Source: an uncultured Hungatella sp. (GTDB lineage Bacteria; Bacillota; Clostridia; Lachnospirales; Lachnospiraceae). From it: DNA of 49,404 bases. Of the stretch, positions 16,920 through 24,058 are shown one piece after another. The stretch covers positions 1 to 49,404 of the forward strand of contig CAJUEJ010000029.1 in assembly GCA_910585435.1 (NCBI GenBank), read 5' to 3'. The stretch's first letter is position 1. Every line of letters starts with the position of its first letter. The translations under genes and the position numbers were made by a program. Under the pieces are notes generated by a model. It saw only the letters and a program-made list of their open reading frames with translations. It searched no databases and was not told where the DNA came from.

Positions 16920-17819
16920 TTATTTCCCGTCAGATATGTCGCTTGTTACATCGGATTCTTCCTCATCACATAAATATGTACAGTACACGCCCCAATCCCA
17001 TCTGTCAAAAAATCTTACATTCTCAATCACTTCACGCATATCCTCTTTCGAAAGCATGGTAAAATCAAGAATCTTCTCCCCATTCCTTTTCTCCCACTCC
17101 GGGTCTCTTACCGGTATGCCAAAGTACCCCTTTTTGCATGGAGCCAGCCCCTTCTTTTTCAGCTCCTCTCCAAGCCTTTTGAATATTTCGTTTTTTCTTT
17201 TCTGGGATTCAGATCCCGGCGACAGCCTTGCCGCCCTTATCTGACGACCATTTTTATCCCTTTTTACCTTCTCTTTCTTCCCGATCCCCAACGATGCCTC
17301 TGATACCGTATCTGCCTTTCCGCCATAAATCAGCAATAAATGCGTATGCTCAATTAATTCTTTTCCTGTAAAGCAGCCGCTAAATTCTATATCTTCCTGA
17401 AGCAGCAAAACGCTGTCTTTCACCTTCTCTAAAATAGACTCCTCATCACGTGAAGCAATATACTGAAGCATTTTACTTTTGTTAACATTTTTCATTTCAA
17501 ATAGAATACTTATTTTATCTGTATCATTGCCTGCATAATACATAAAACCGTCGCAGGAATGGGCTTCTGGTCTTAGTTTCATCTTGAGGCAATCGAAGGA
17601 AATCGCACTTACCTGTTCACTTTCAGGGCTGGTTTCCCTTAACCATTCATTTTCTGCTTTCTTCTGCTCATAATCTCTGCTTTCTTTCATTGACTCCAGT
17701 TTACGCAAGGATGTCGGCAGGGAAATCATGTAAAGATTCGAGAAAATCTTTTCATCCTCATATTCTGCTATTTCCTCTTCCTCCAACAGTTTTTCAAGTT
17801 TTACACTGATATCTATCAC
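16920..17819 (-). CDS. Putative PD-(D/E)xK nuclease-like partner of ATPase
   Basis: I do not recognise a named family for this 299-residue protein. It has an acidic, probably coiled N-terminus (residues 1-70) and a block that resembles a PD-(D/E)xK nuclease core: D90 in HSCDGFMYY, then ISILFEMKNV with E108 and K110. The C-terminal half is lysine-rich (KKKGLAPCKKGYFGIP). Its first ATG overlaps the last four bases of the upstream ATPase gene (ATGA), so the two are translationally coupled and very likely act together. ATPase plus nuclease pairs of this layout are common among antiphage systems, for example Septu and Gabija. The function here is inference; only the overlap and the motif are seen. 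Confidence 0.7.
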   Translation of the reverse strand: MIDISVKLEKLLEEEEIAEYEDEKIFSNLYMISLPTSLRKLESMKESRDYEQKKAENEWLRETSPESEQVSAISFDCLKMKLRPEAHSCDGFMYYAGNDTDKISILFEMKNVNKSKMLQYIASRDEESILEKVKDSVLLLQEDIEFSGCFTGKELIEHTHLLLIYGGKADTVSEASLGIGKKEKVKRDKNGRQIRAARLSPGSESQKRKNEIFKRLGEELKKKGLAPCKKGYFGIPVRDPEWEKRNGEKILDFTMLSKEDMREVIENVRFFDRWDWGVYCTYLCDEEESDVTSDISDGK

Positions 17820-19198
17820 TCCTCTTCATATCCGTATAATTCATCTATCTCATCCTGCAGCTCTTCAAATGCGGCAGACAATTTCTCATATACTTCTGTC
17901 ATTCCATATTCACTGTTTATCACATTTTTGATACTATGCTGTCCATTGGAATTTCTTGATACATAGTAAACATTCAGATTACTCATACTGTCATATTTGT
18001 CTGAAAAACACTCCAGAGCCCTCATAAAATATGGACTGTGTGTTGTTATAATCAGCGTCAGATGATATGCCTTTTGAAGGAGGACAAGGGCTCTCGCGTA
18101 TACTATCTGCCATTGAGGGTGGAGATTAATCTCCGGCTCATCTAAAATCAATATGTCACTTTTCTGTATGGCTCCAAGCCTGACAGCGTATTCAAGGAAC
18201 GCAAGAGCCTTTACTCCTGTAGAAACGTTTTGCGGATAAAGGCTCTCCTTTATTCCGTTTTCTTTAAACCGGATTCCCTCTTTTACATAATATTCCGCCT
18301 GCCCGTTCATGGCATTTTGAAGCATAAGAACAACCTCCTCTGCTTCTTTGGGAATTTCATTATCAAGAAACGTCTGCCCTATGGAGTAGTTCAGCACCCC
18401 CGCTTTTGCGGGAAAAATATTCATAAATGTATTGGGAATCATCAGCCGTCTGAGTCCTTCCCGTCCATTTCCAAAGGTTCCTATCTCATCGAAAATTTTG
18501 GGAGATTCAATAAAATACACACCGTTTTCAAATCGGATGGGAGCAGATATAATACTTTCCACACGTGACATCTTTAAAACATTTTCCCGCTGTTTTTCAT
18601 ATAATATAATTTCACTGCAGGACTGATCCTCTGTCACATACTGCCCTTTAAAGCAGGAGGTAAATGAATTTTTAATATAGTTAGCCTGAAGGGCGGCCTC
18701 ATCCAGCTCGATATTGTCAATATCCTTTAATACAGCTTCTACCCATGTATCCAAATACTTTTTGTTTTCATCAATCAGCTGCTGCACATCATTTTTCTTG
18801 TATAGTGCTATATAATACCTGTAATACTCTGTAAGACGATGATGCACCTTTTGATCACCGAATATCTGGTAGTCTTCAATTTCAGCTAAAAATTCTTCAT
18901 CACTGCTTAATTGGTTTAGCAGCCTGTCAGCCCGGCTTGTCCTGCGTCTGGCTGCATCTGTATGTGACAGACAGAATTCCTCCAAAGGCAGGCTGTTCTT
19001 TTCCATAACCTTCTTCAGGCTTGCCCTGCACCGCGAAAAATATATATCTTTCCATTGATTCATTCCACGCAACATCGCAAATACAGTTTTGCCGATTGTG
19101 CTTTTTCCGGTATTATTTTCGCCTGCAATGACTGTGATTCCCTCTAAGTCAATGACTGCCTTCTCAATTTGTCCGACATTTTTTATCTCAATTCTCAT
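17816..19198 (-). CDS. OLD/AAA15-like ABC-type ATPase
   Basis: A 460-residue P-loop ATPase of the SMC/ABC-like group. Walker A is GENNTGKS (26-33), followed by a long helical insert. An ABC-signature-like NVSTGVKAL is at about 324-332, Walker B is ILILDEPEINLHP (349-361) and the switch histidine is in ITTHSPY (384-390). This arrangement is typical of OLD-like and AAA_15/AAA_21 proteins. No Toprim domain follows, unlike true OLD nucleases, so the nuclease role may sit in the overlapping partner. A -10 box (TATAAT, minus strand, 19274-19279) lies upstream, flanked by a near-perfect inverted repeat of CGAACCTGTT. The base composition is more AT-rich than the purine island. Confidence 0.85.
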   Translation of the reverse strand: MRIEIKNVGQIEKAVIDLEGITVIAGENNTGKSTIGKTVFAMLRGMNQWKDIYFSRCRASLKKVMEKNSLPLEEFCLSHTDAARRRTSRADRLLNQLSSDEEFLAEIEDYQIFGDQKVHHRLTEYYRYYIALYKKNDVQQLIDENKKYLDTWVEAVLKDIDNIELDEAALQANYIKNSFTSCFKGQYVTEDQSCSEIILYEKQRENVLKMSRVESIISAPIRFENGVYFIESPKIFDEIGTFGNGREGLRRLMIPNTFMNIFPAKAGVLNYSIGQTFLDNEIPKEAEEVVLMLQNAMNGQAEYYVKEGIRFKENGIKESLYPQNVSTGVKALAFLEYAVRLGAIQKSDILILDEPEINLHPQWQIVYARALVLLQKAYHLTLIITTHSPYFMRALECFSDKYDSMSNLNVYYVSRNSNGQHSIKNVINSEYGMTEVYEKLSAAFEELQDEIDELYGYEEE

Positions 19199-19296
19199 CT
19201 ACGCATCTCTCCAGCTAATCTCTATAGTTGCAGCTTTTTTTCACAATTCCATAGTTTCGAACCTGTTAATACCATTATAACACACTTTTATCCTCC

Positions 19297-19977
19297 TCAA
19301 ACAGGTTTCGTATACCTGCACCGCGGAAAATTGCAGCATCCATAGAACGGGCCGAACTTTCCGCTGCGTTTTATCAGCTGGCCGCCGCATCGGGGGCAGG
19401 CCTCTGTATCCGAGAGCAATGAGCCTTTCTTCTTCATCAATGCCCCCATGTTCTCATAGCACTTCTGATTCATCACACAATCGTTCAGAGCCCGGTGAGC
19501 GCCTTCCGTGCTGATATGAAAATGCTGGGCCAGGTCTGTCAGGCGGTGATGGGGCAGCTCTCTCAGACAGCTTCTGGCCATATACAGTGTGTCAATATAA
19601 TCATTGCTTATGTCCTTTTCGTAAATCTCCTCCATGGCACAGTTTAAGAATTTCATATCAAAGGTGTGGATATTATGCCCCACCAGAACCTCCCCGCCTA
19701 TAAAGGCAAGAAACTGTTCCAATGCATCCTTTATGGCCGGTGCATCCTTTACCATCTCATCCGTAATCCCGTTGACCTGGGAAGCTGCCGCAGGAATCCG
19801 CCGGCCGGGATTTACCAGAGTGGAGAAACGCTCTTCCACCTTTCCCTTTTTTACCTTCACAGCTGAAATCTCGATAATCCGGTCTGTTGCAGGGTTTAAT
19901 CCCGTGGTCTCCAAATCAAATACCACATAATCCGGTCTGTATCCTGACAGACGTTTTCCTCTCTTTTGTTCTTCCAT
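19297..19977 (-). CDS. DEDDh 3'-5' exonuclease with C-terminal zinc ribbon
   Basis: A 226-residue protein with the DnaQ/PolC-type exonuclease fold. Motif Exo I is VVFDLETTGLNP, Exo II is VGHNIHTFDMKFL and Exo III is HRALNDC, the DEDDh signature. A topoisomerase-type C4 zinc finger follows: CPRCGGQL...GCCNFPRC. Proteins of this kind are widespread in Clostridia; the zinc ribbon probably binds single-stranded DNA or RNA. I chose the ATG at 19977 (AAAGGAAAA just upstream) over a GTG ten codons earlier. It lies 98 bases before the ATPase pair and has the same direction; whether it belongs to that module or is a housekeeping repair gene is open. Confidence 0.88.
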   Translation of the reverse strand: MEEQKRGKRLSGYRPDYVVFDLETTGLNPATDRIIEISAVKVKKGKVEERFSTLVNPGRRIPAAASQVNGITDEMVKDAPAIKDALEQFLAFIGGEVLVGHNIHTFDMKFLNCAMEEIYEKDISNDYIDTLYMARSCLRELPHHRLTDLAQHFHISTEGAHRALNDCVMNQKCYENMGALMKKKGSLLSDTEACPRCGGQLIKRSGKFGPFYGCCNFPRCRYTKPV

Positions 19978-20185
19978 TTTTCCTTTGTCTGCTCCTCTTC
20001 CTGCCACAGTCTTTCAGGATCCTTTGCTGCTTTTTGCTTCACCTGCTTCCTGACTGCTGCTTTTTATCATACCGCTAATCTGTACATTGTTATTAGTAGT
20101 ATACTTCAAAAAGCCGCTTCCCTCAATCCCCTTTTGCAGCAGTTCACCATCTGTCTGAAAAAACAAGATGTTTAAGCAATTTTCC

Positions 20186-20253
20186 ACCATAAAAAGGGCC
20201 GCCAAAAAACAATTACGTTCTTCGACAGCCCTTAGGAGGGTCAATTTTATGGT
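20186..20253. repeat. Nested inverted repeat between ROK kinase and exonuclease
   Basis: Outer arms ACCATAAAA (20186-20194) and TTTTATGGT (20245-20253) enclose inner arms AAGGGC (20194-20199) and GCCCTT (20228-20233). On the minus strand the inner stem is followed by a T-run, so it may end the ROK transcript, or be a small structured RNA. The remaining 300 bases of this gap show no convincing gene. Confidence 0.5.
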
Positions 20254-20314
20254 AAATCCTCATGCCGTTTCATCGGCGCCACCTATAAATGAAGGGGGCC
20301 TGTAAACCCGGCGG

Positions 20315-21259
20315 CTACTCCGAAAGCGCCATCTTGGCTCCCCCGTAGATACCGGCCATGTTCCCCAGAGTGGCCCGCAGGACCTTTGCGTCCTTCACGG
20401 CATGAAATGCATAGTTCCTGTAATTCTTTTCTACAATATCCATGAGAATATCTCCTGCTGCCGCCATGCCGCCGCCGATGACGAAGGCCTCCGGGTTCAC
20501 CACACAGGCCAGGGCTGCCAGGGCATTGCCCAGATACTCTCCGAACTCCTCCACCACACACAAAGCAGCCTTGTCCCCTTCTCTGGCGGCATCAAATACA
20601 TCCTTGGCGGAAAATGCCTTATTTCTGTCCACCAGGCTGTCTGCCTCCTGATGAGATGCAAAGTACCGCTTCATCAGCCTTACCACGCCGGTAGCGGATG
20701 TATACTGCTCCAGGCACCCTTTATTTCCGCAGCTGCAGCTTTCCGTCTCCGTAAGGTTCACATGCATATGCCCTACTTCCCCGGCCGCCCCGCTGCAACC
20801 TGTCAGGATCCGCTGGTTTAACACAATACCTGCCCCCACACCGGTTCCCAGGGTAAGCAGCACCAGGCTGTCGCAGCCTTTTCCGCCGCCCTGCCACATC
20901 TCCCCCAGAGCCGCCACATTGGCGTCATTTCCTACCTTTACAGGAAGTCCCACCAGATCGGACATAACCTTGGCCGCATGGAAAACACCCCAGCCTAAAT
21001 TTACGCACTTCAGCACCAGCCCTTCCTCTGTCACAGGCCCTGGTACACCCATGCCGATTCCTTTTACCTCTTCCAGCGAAATCTCCTCTTCTTTCAGCTT
21101 CTCTTTGACAGACAGGGCAATATCCCCTAATATATGGCTGCCCTCATCTTCTGTTCTGGTAGGGATCTCCCAGGTCTTAACAAGTGTTCCGTCGCTTTCG
21201 AACACTCCTATCTTGACTGTAGTCCCTCCGATATCCACACCGATTCCATATGATTTCAT
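20315..21259 (-). CDS. ROK-family glucokinase-like sugar kinase
   Basis: A 314-residue ROK kinase. The phosphate loop is GIGVDIGGTTVKIGVF at the N-terminus. The sugar-binding and zinc region reads GEVGHMHV, then CSCGNKGCLEQYTSATG with the CxCGxxGCxE zinc motif. Such enzymes phosphorylate glucose or related hexoses in the cytoplasm with ATP. As the last gene of a run containing the C-deglycosidase-like pair and a MATE transporter, it fits phosphorylation of the hexose released from a glycoside. The gap to the MATE gene is 18 bases, so it is co-transcribed. Confidence 0.92.
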   Translation of the reverse strand: MKSYGIGVDIGGTTVKIGVFESDGTLVKTWEIPTRTEDEGSHILGDIALSVKEKLKEEEISLEEVKGIGMGVPGPVTEEGLVLKCVNLGWGVFHAAKVMSDLVGLPVKVGNDANVAALGEMWQGGGKGCDSLVLLTLGTGVGAGIVLNQRILTGCSGAAGEVGHMHVNLTETESCSCGNKGCLEQYTSATGVVRLMKRYFASHQEADSLVDRNKAFSAKDVFDAAREGDKAALCVVEEFGEYLGNALAALACVVNPEAFVIGGGMAAAGDILMDIVEKNYRNYAFHAVKDAKVLRATLGNMAGIYGGAKMALSE

Positions 21260-21277
21260 AAATACGATTCCTTTCTC

Positions 21278-22315
21278 TCAGCTTCCCTGTATATGGTTTC
21301 GCGCCCCACTATCCCTGGTCAGTTTGCGGATCCAGTTTCCGTAGTTAACCATGATAAAGGCCGGAATACATTTAAACACCTGATCCGCATTAAGACAGCA
21401 CACCACAACCACAGGGGAGGCCTTAACCACAAAAGCCATAACCAATGACAGGGGCACTACAATACACCAGATACTGACAAGATCCATCTTCAGCACAAAT
21501 CCTGTGTTTCCTCCCCCTTTGATGATGCCTGCATTGACAGGCATCTGATAAGACATGCCTGCACAGACCACGCTCAGTACCATCAGAAAGGCATTGGCAT
21601 ACGCCATGGCGCTTTCACCCAGCCGGTACATGGAAAGCACAGGAATCCGGAGGAAAAATAAGGTAACTCCCGAGACAATACCGATTCCCACAAAGATTTT
21701 CTGAAGCTTCCGGGCATACAGCTTCACCAGATCCAGCTGGCCGCTGCCTATGGTGGTTCCGATGAGAACTGACGCTGCCCCTGCCGCTCCCACCGCCCCG
21801 GATTTGACTAAAAGAAACAGGGTGGAGGCCGCTGAGTTGGCTGCGATAGCTGCAGCATCCATATGCCCCAGCACCGCAGTCTGCAGCGCTGTATTGATTC
21901 CCCAAAGTCCCTGGGTCACCAGCAGAGGAAGTATTACCTTCCGGTAATCTCCCGTCATGGTTTTGGAAGTCTTTTTGTAAGCATCCAGCCTAAAGGGAAG
22001 CCCGCCTCCCTTTTTCGCCATATAAATAACCACTGCCGCCGCAAAACGGAGGGAGGCGGCCAGGATATTTCCCGCCGGGCCTGCCTCCTTTTTCCCCCAA
22101 TACTGGCTTGCCAGAATCACCACGCCTTCTCCCAGGGCAACCAGAATCTGCTGAAACACAAACTGTATCTGATTCACCGCAGCCACGCCGGAAAGGGCGA
22201 TTTCCCCGTAGGCGCCCAGCATCATGTTGTCCGCCAGGTTGACGCTTATGGTCACCACATTTTGCAGCACCAGAAGCACATACATGGAAAAAAACTGTTT
22301 ATAAAAACCTTTCAT
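21278..22315 (-). CDS. MATE-family transporter with an internal in-frame deletion
   Basis: 345 residues instead of the usual 440-460. The N-terminal 90 residues match helices 1-2 and the start of 3 of a MATE/NorM exporter (VVTISVNLADNMMLGAYGE, ILASQYWGKKEAGPAGN). Then the text jumps from LRFAAA directly to VVIYMAKKGGGLPFRL, which normally lies about 100 residues later, after helix 6. The C-terminal half is intact. So roughly helices 3-6 are missing without a frame break. A MATE protein lacking these helices is unlikely to work as a normal exporter; it may be a remnant kept by its place in the operon. The start overlaps the preceding stop by one base (TAATG). A full-length MATE gene lies at 34629-36029. 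Confidence 0.82.
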   Translation of the reverse strand: MKGFYKQFFSMYVLLVLQNVVTISVNLADNMMLGAYGEIALSGVAAVNQIQFVFQQILVALGEGVVILASQYWGKKEAGPAGNILAASLRFAAAVVIYMAKKGGGLPFRLDAYKKTSKTMTGDYRKVILPLLVTQGLWGINTALQTAVLGHMDAAAIAANSAASTLFLLVKSGAVGAAGAASVLIGTTIGSGQLDLVKLYARKLQKIFVGIGIVSGVTLFFLRIPVLSMYRLGESAMAYANAFLMVLSVVCAGMSYQMPVNAGIIKGGGNTGFVLKMDLVSIWCIVVPLSLVMAFVVKASPVVVVCCLNADQVFKCIPAFIMVNYGNWIRKLTRDSGARNHIQGS

Positions 22316-23379
22316 TATTTGGAATATTTGGCAATGAGCCGGCTTAACATCTCATGATGGCGGCGCACTTCTTCCACCTCGTCAGCCAGATAGGCAACGC
22401 CTCTGTCCTGCTGGCATCTCTGTCCTTCATACTCAGAGTCTATGTAACCGTCAAACCCGTTCTCACACAGAATACGGATAGGATCCTCATAGTTAATGCT
22501 CTTGTCCTCATAGCATCCAGGCTGTCCTTCAATCTCCGTCATCTGATAGAATTTTCCGTGGAAGCTGACAATATACGGAATAATATCAATCAAATCCTCC
22601 GGAACCGCAGAAGATTCCTTCAGGCCGAAACGCTCTACCAGGCCGTAGCCCATGTTGTTTCCAGGGAACTTCTCATTCATCAGATCGAACAGCTCGTCAA
22701 AGGTGTAAGAGAACCGGTTCTCCAGAATCCAGTCAATGATCTCCGGATGTGCGCTGTGGCGCTTCTCATAATCAATGCTGATCTGGGTCGGGGAATGCTG
22801 GAAGATTCCGAAGTCAGGCACCAGCCCCACATGCTTGCTTCCCGTCCTCTGTGCCAGCTCGATGATCTGATCCGCCATGCGGTAATCCAGAGCCGCCGCC
22901 ATTCCCTTGGTAGGTCTGGGTCTGTCCTCTCTCAGCTTAATGGGAAGAGGTGCGTGAATCTCTTTGCCGATGCGCACATTATACTTTTCAGCCGTATCCA
23001 GTGCCATCTCAATCACGTCAATGGGAACCAGGCACAGGCAGCGTACATTCTTAAATCCCAGCTTTGCAGCAATCTTAATATCATTTTTCAGACGCTCTGC
23101 CGCCTCTTTATGGGTCATCACGTGATCCCTGAACTGATGAACATCCATGTAGATATCCATAGTCACCGCATTCATATCATACCGGGCCATAAAGTTGTTC
23201 CAGTCAAAGATAAACTGCTCAGAAGGGAATGGATAATCACGGATAACCGCCTCATCGATAATCTCGATACCATCACATTTTAAGTTGTCATGTACCTCCA
23301 CAATCTGATCTTTCCAGCTCATCTGTTTAAAAAACTGAGCCTGCTGGTAGCTGTATAAGGAAACGCCTCTCTTTATCAT
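22315..23379 (-). CDS. C-glycoside deglycosidase alpha-like TIM-barrel protein (long form)
   Basis: A 354-residue xylose-isomerase-like TIM barrel. Metal ligand candidates line up with the two shorter alpha proteins of this window: E140 (GKEIHAPL), D189 (VPDFGIF), H274 (SFHGKFYQM) and E316 (DSEYEG). The family includes sugar-phosphate isomerases/epimerases and the metal-dependent alpha subunit of gut bacterial C-deglycosidases, which cleave the C-C bond of a 3-oxo-glycoside. It is about 64 residues longer, with an insertion around residues 195-260. A beta-like gene lies directly upstream. It may act on another glycoside class. An ordinary sugar isomerase is the alternative. Confidence 0.78.
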   Translation of the reverse strand: MIKRGVSLYSYQQAQFFKQMSWKDQIVEVHDNLKCDGIEIIDEAVIRDYPFPSEQFIFDWNNFMARYDMNAVTMDIYMDVHQFRDHVMTHKEAAERLKNDIKIAAKLGFKNVRCLCLVPIDVIEMALDTAEKYNVRIGKEIHAPLPIKLREDRPRPTKGMAAALDYRMADQIIELAQRTGSKHVGLVPDFGIFQHSPTQISIDYEKRHSAHPEIIDWILENRFSYTFDELFDLMNEKFPGNNMGYGLVERFGLKESSAVPEDLIDIIPYIVSFHGKFYQMTEIEGQPGCYEDKSINYEDPIRILCENGFDGYIDSEYEGQRCQQDRGVAYLADEVEEVRRHHEMLSRLIAKYSK

Positions 23380-23470
23380 ATTCTTCTTCTCCTTTTCTCT
23401 CTTGTGTACTCTCGAAGCCTTTTTGTACCTGATTTTGATTCCCAGAGTACATTCTTCTATAGTTCCTGGA

Positions 23471-23929
23471 TCATGCCTGCTGAAGCTTTAAACGGAATTC
23501 ACAGACAGAAGCCGTTTTTCCTGCACCTGCGCCTGTCCCCGGTTCCGGCGGATTTTTCACCCACGCCTCATCCCAGGGCATGTATCCGTACTGGGCCAGG
23601 ATGGACTGCTGCAATCCTATTACATGCTCGCCAGGAGCCAGGCCTCCCTCTTTCTCCACATACACATATCCTTCATCGTCATAATTCCAGTGCTCCCAGA
23701 CACAGGTCTTGATCTCCTGAAAATCTCTGGGCGCCTTGCCGTTTATCTCAAACTTCTGCACCTCTCTGGGGTATACCACACCGTCGCACTCCACATAATA
23801 CCCGTTATGAAGAGACAAAAAGCATCCCCGGTAGTCTGCAATACGCACCGCAAACTTAAATCCGACAGGTTTTCCCTCCCGATACACGTTTTCCAGGCTG
23901 TTTTCCCGAATCAAAAAATTGTCAAACAT
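23471..23929 (-). CDS. C-glycoside deglycosidase beta-like subunit (DUF6379 type)
   Basis: A 152-residue protein with the pattern of the small beta subunit of C-deglycosidases: a beta-rich fold with VGFKFAVRIADYRGCFLS near the start, a conserved glycine-rich turn KEGGLAPGEHVIGLQQS and a short proline-containing tail. The two other beta genes of this window share the order (RN...YRG, then KKxGGLAxGxH). It is the partner of the TIM-barrel gene 91 bases downstream. GAGGAGG lies 7 bases before the start. In known enzymes alpha and beta subunits form a larger oligomer, with the active site near their interface. The C-terminal GAGAGKTASV stretch is unlike the other two. Confidence 0.72.
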   Translation of the reverse strand: MFDNFLIRENSLENVYREGKPVGFKFAVRIADYRGCFLSLHNGYYVECDGVVYPREVQKFEINGKAPRDFQEIKTCVWEHWNYDDEGYVYVEKEGGLAPGEHVIGLQQSILAQYGYMPWDEAWVKNPPEPGTGAGAGKTASVCEFRLKLQQA

Positions 23930-24058
23930 CTTACATCCTCCTCTTTATATTTTTAATCTGTTCCCGGAATCCCTCCTCACCTGATTTCAGCTGCAAAATT
24001 CCAGCCGCAAAAAACGGTGCAAAAAACTTCCGGGAGTATATCTCTCTGTCATAGGTGT

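Noticed and set aside
20014..20244. 76-codon minus-strand frame between ROK kinase and exonuclease
   Set aside because: It needs a TTG start inside the nested inverted repeat and lacks a ribosome-binding site. More likely a leader or spacer.
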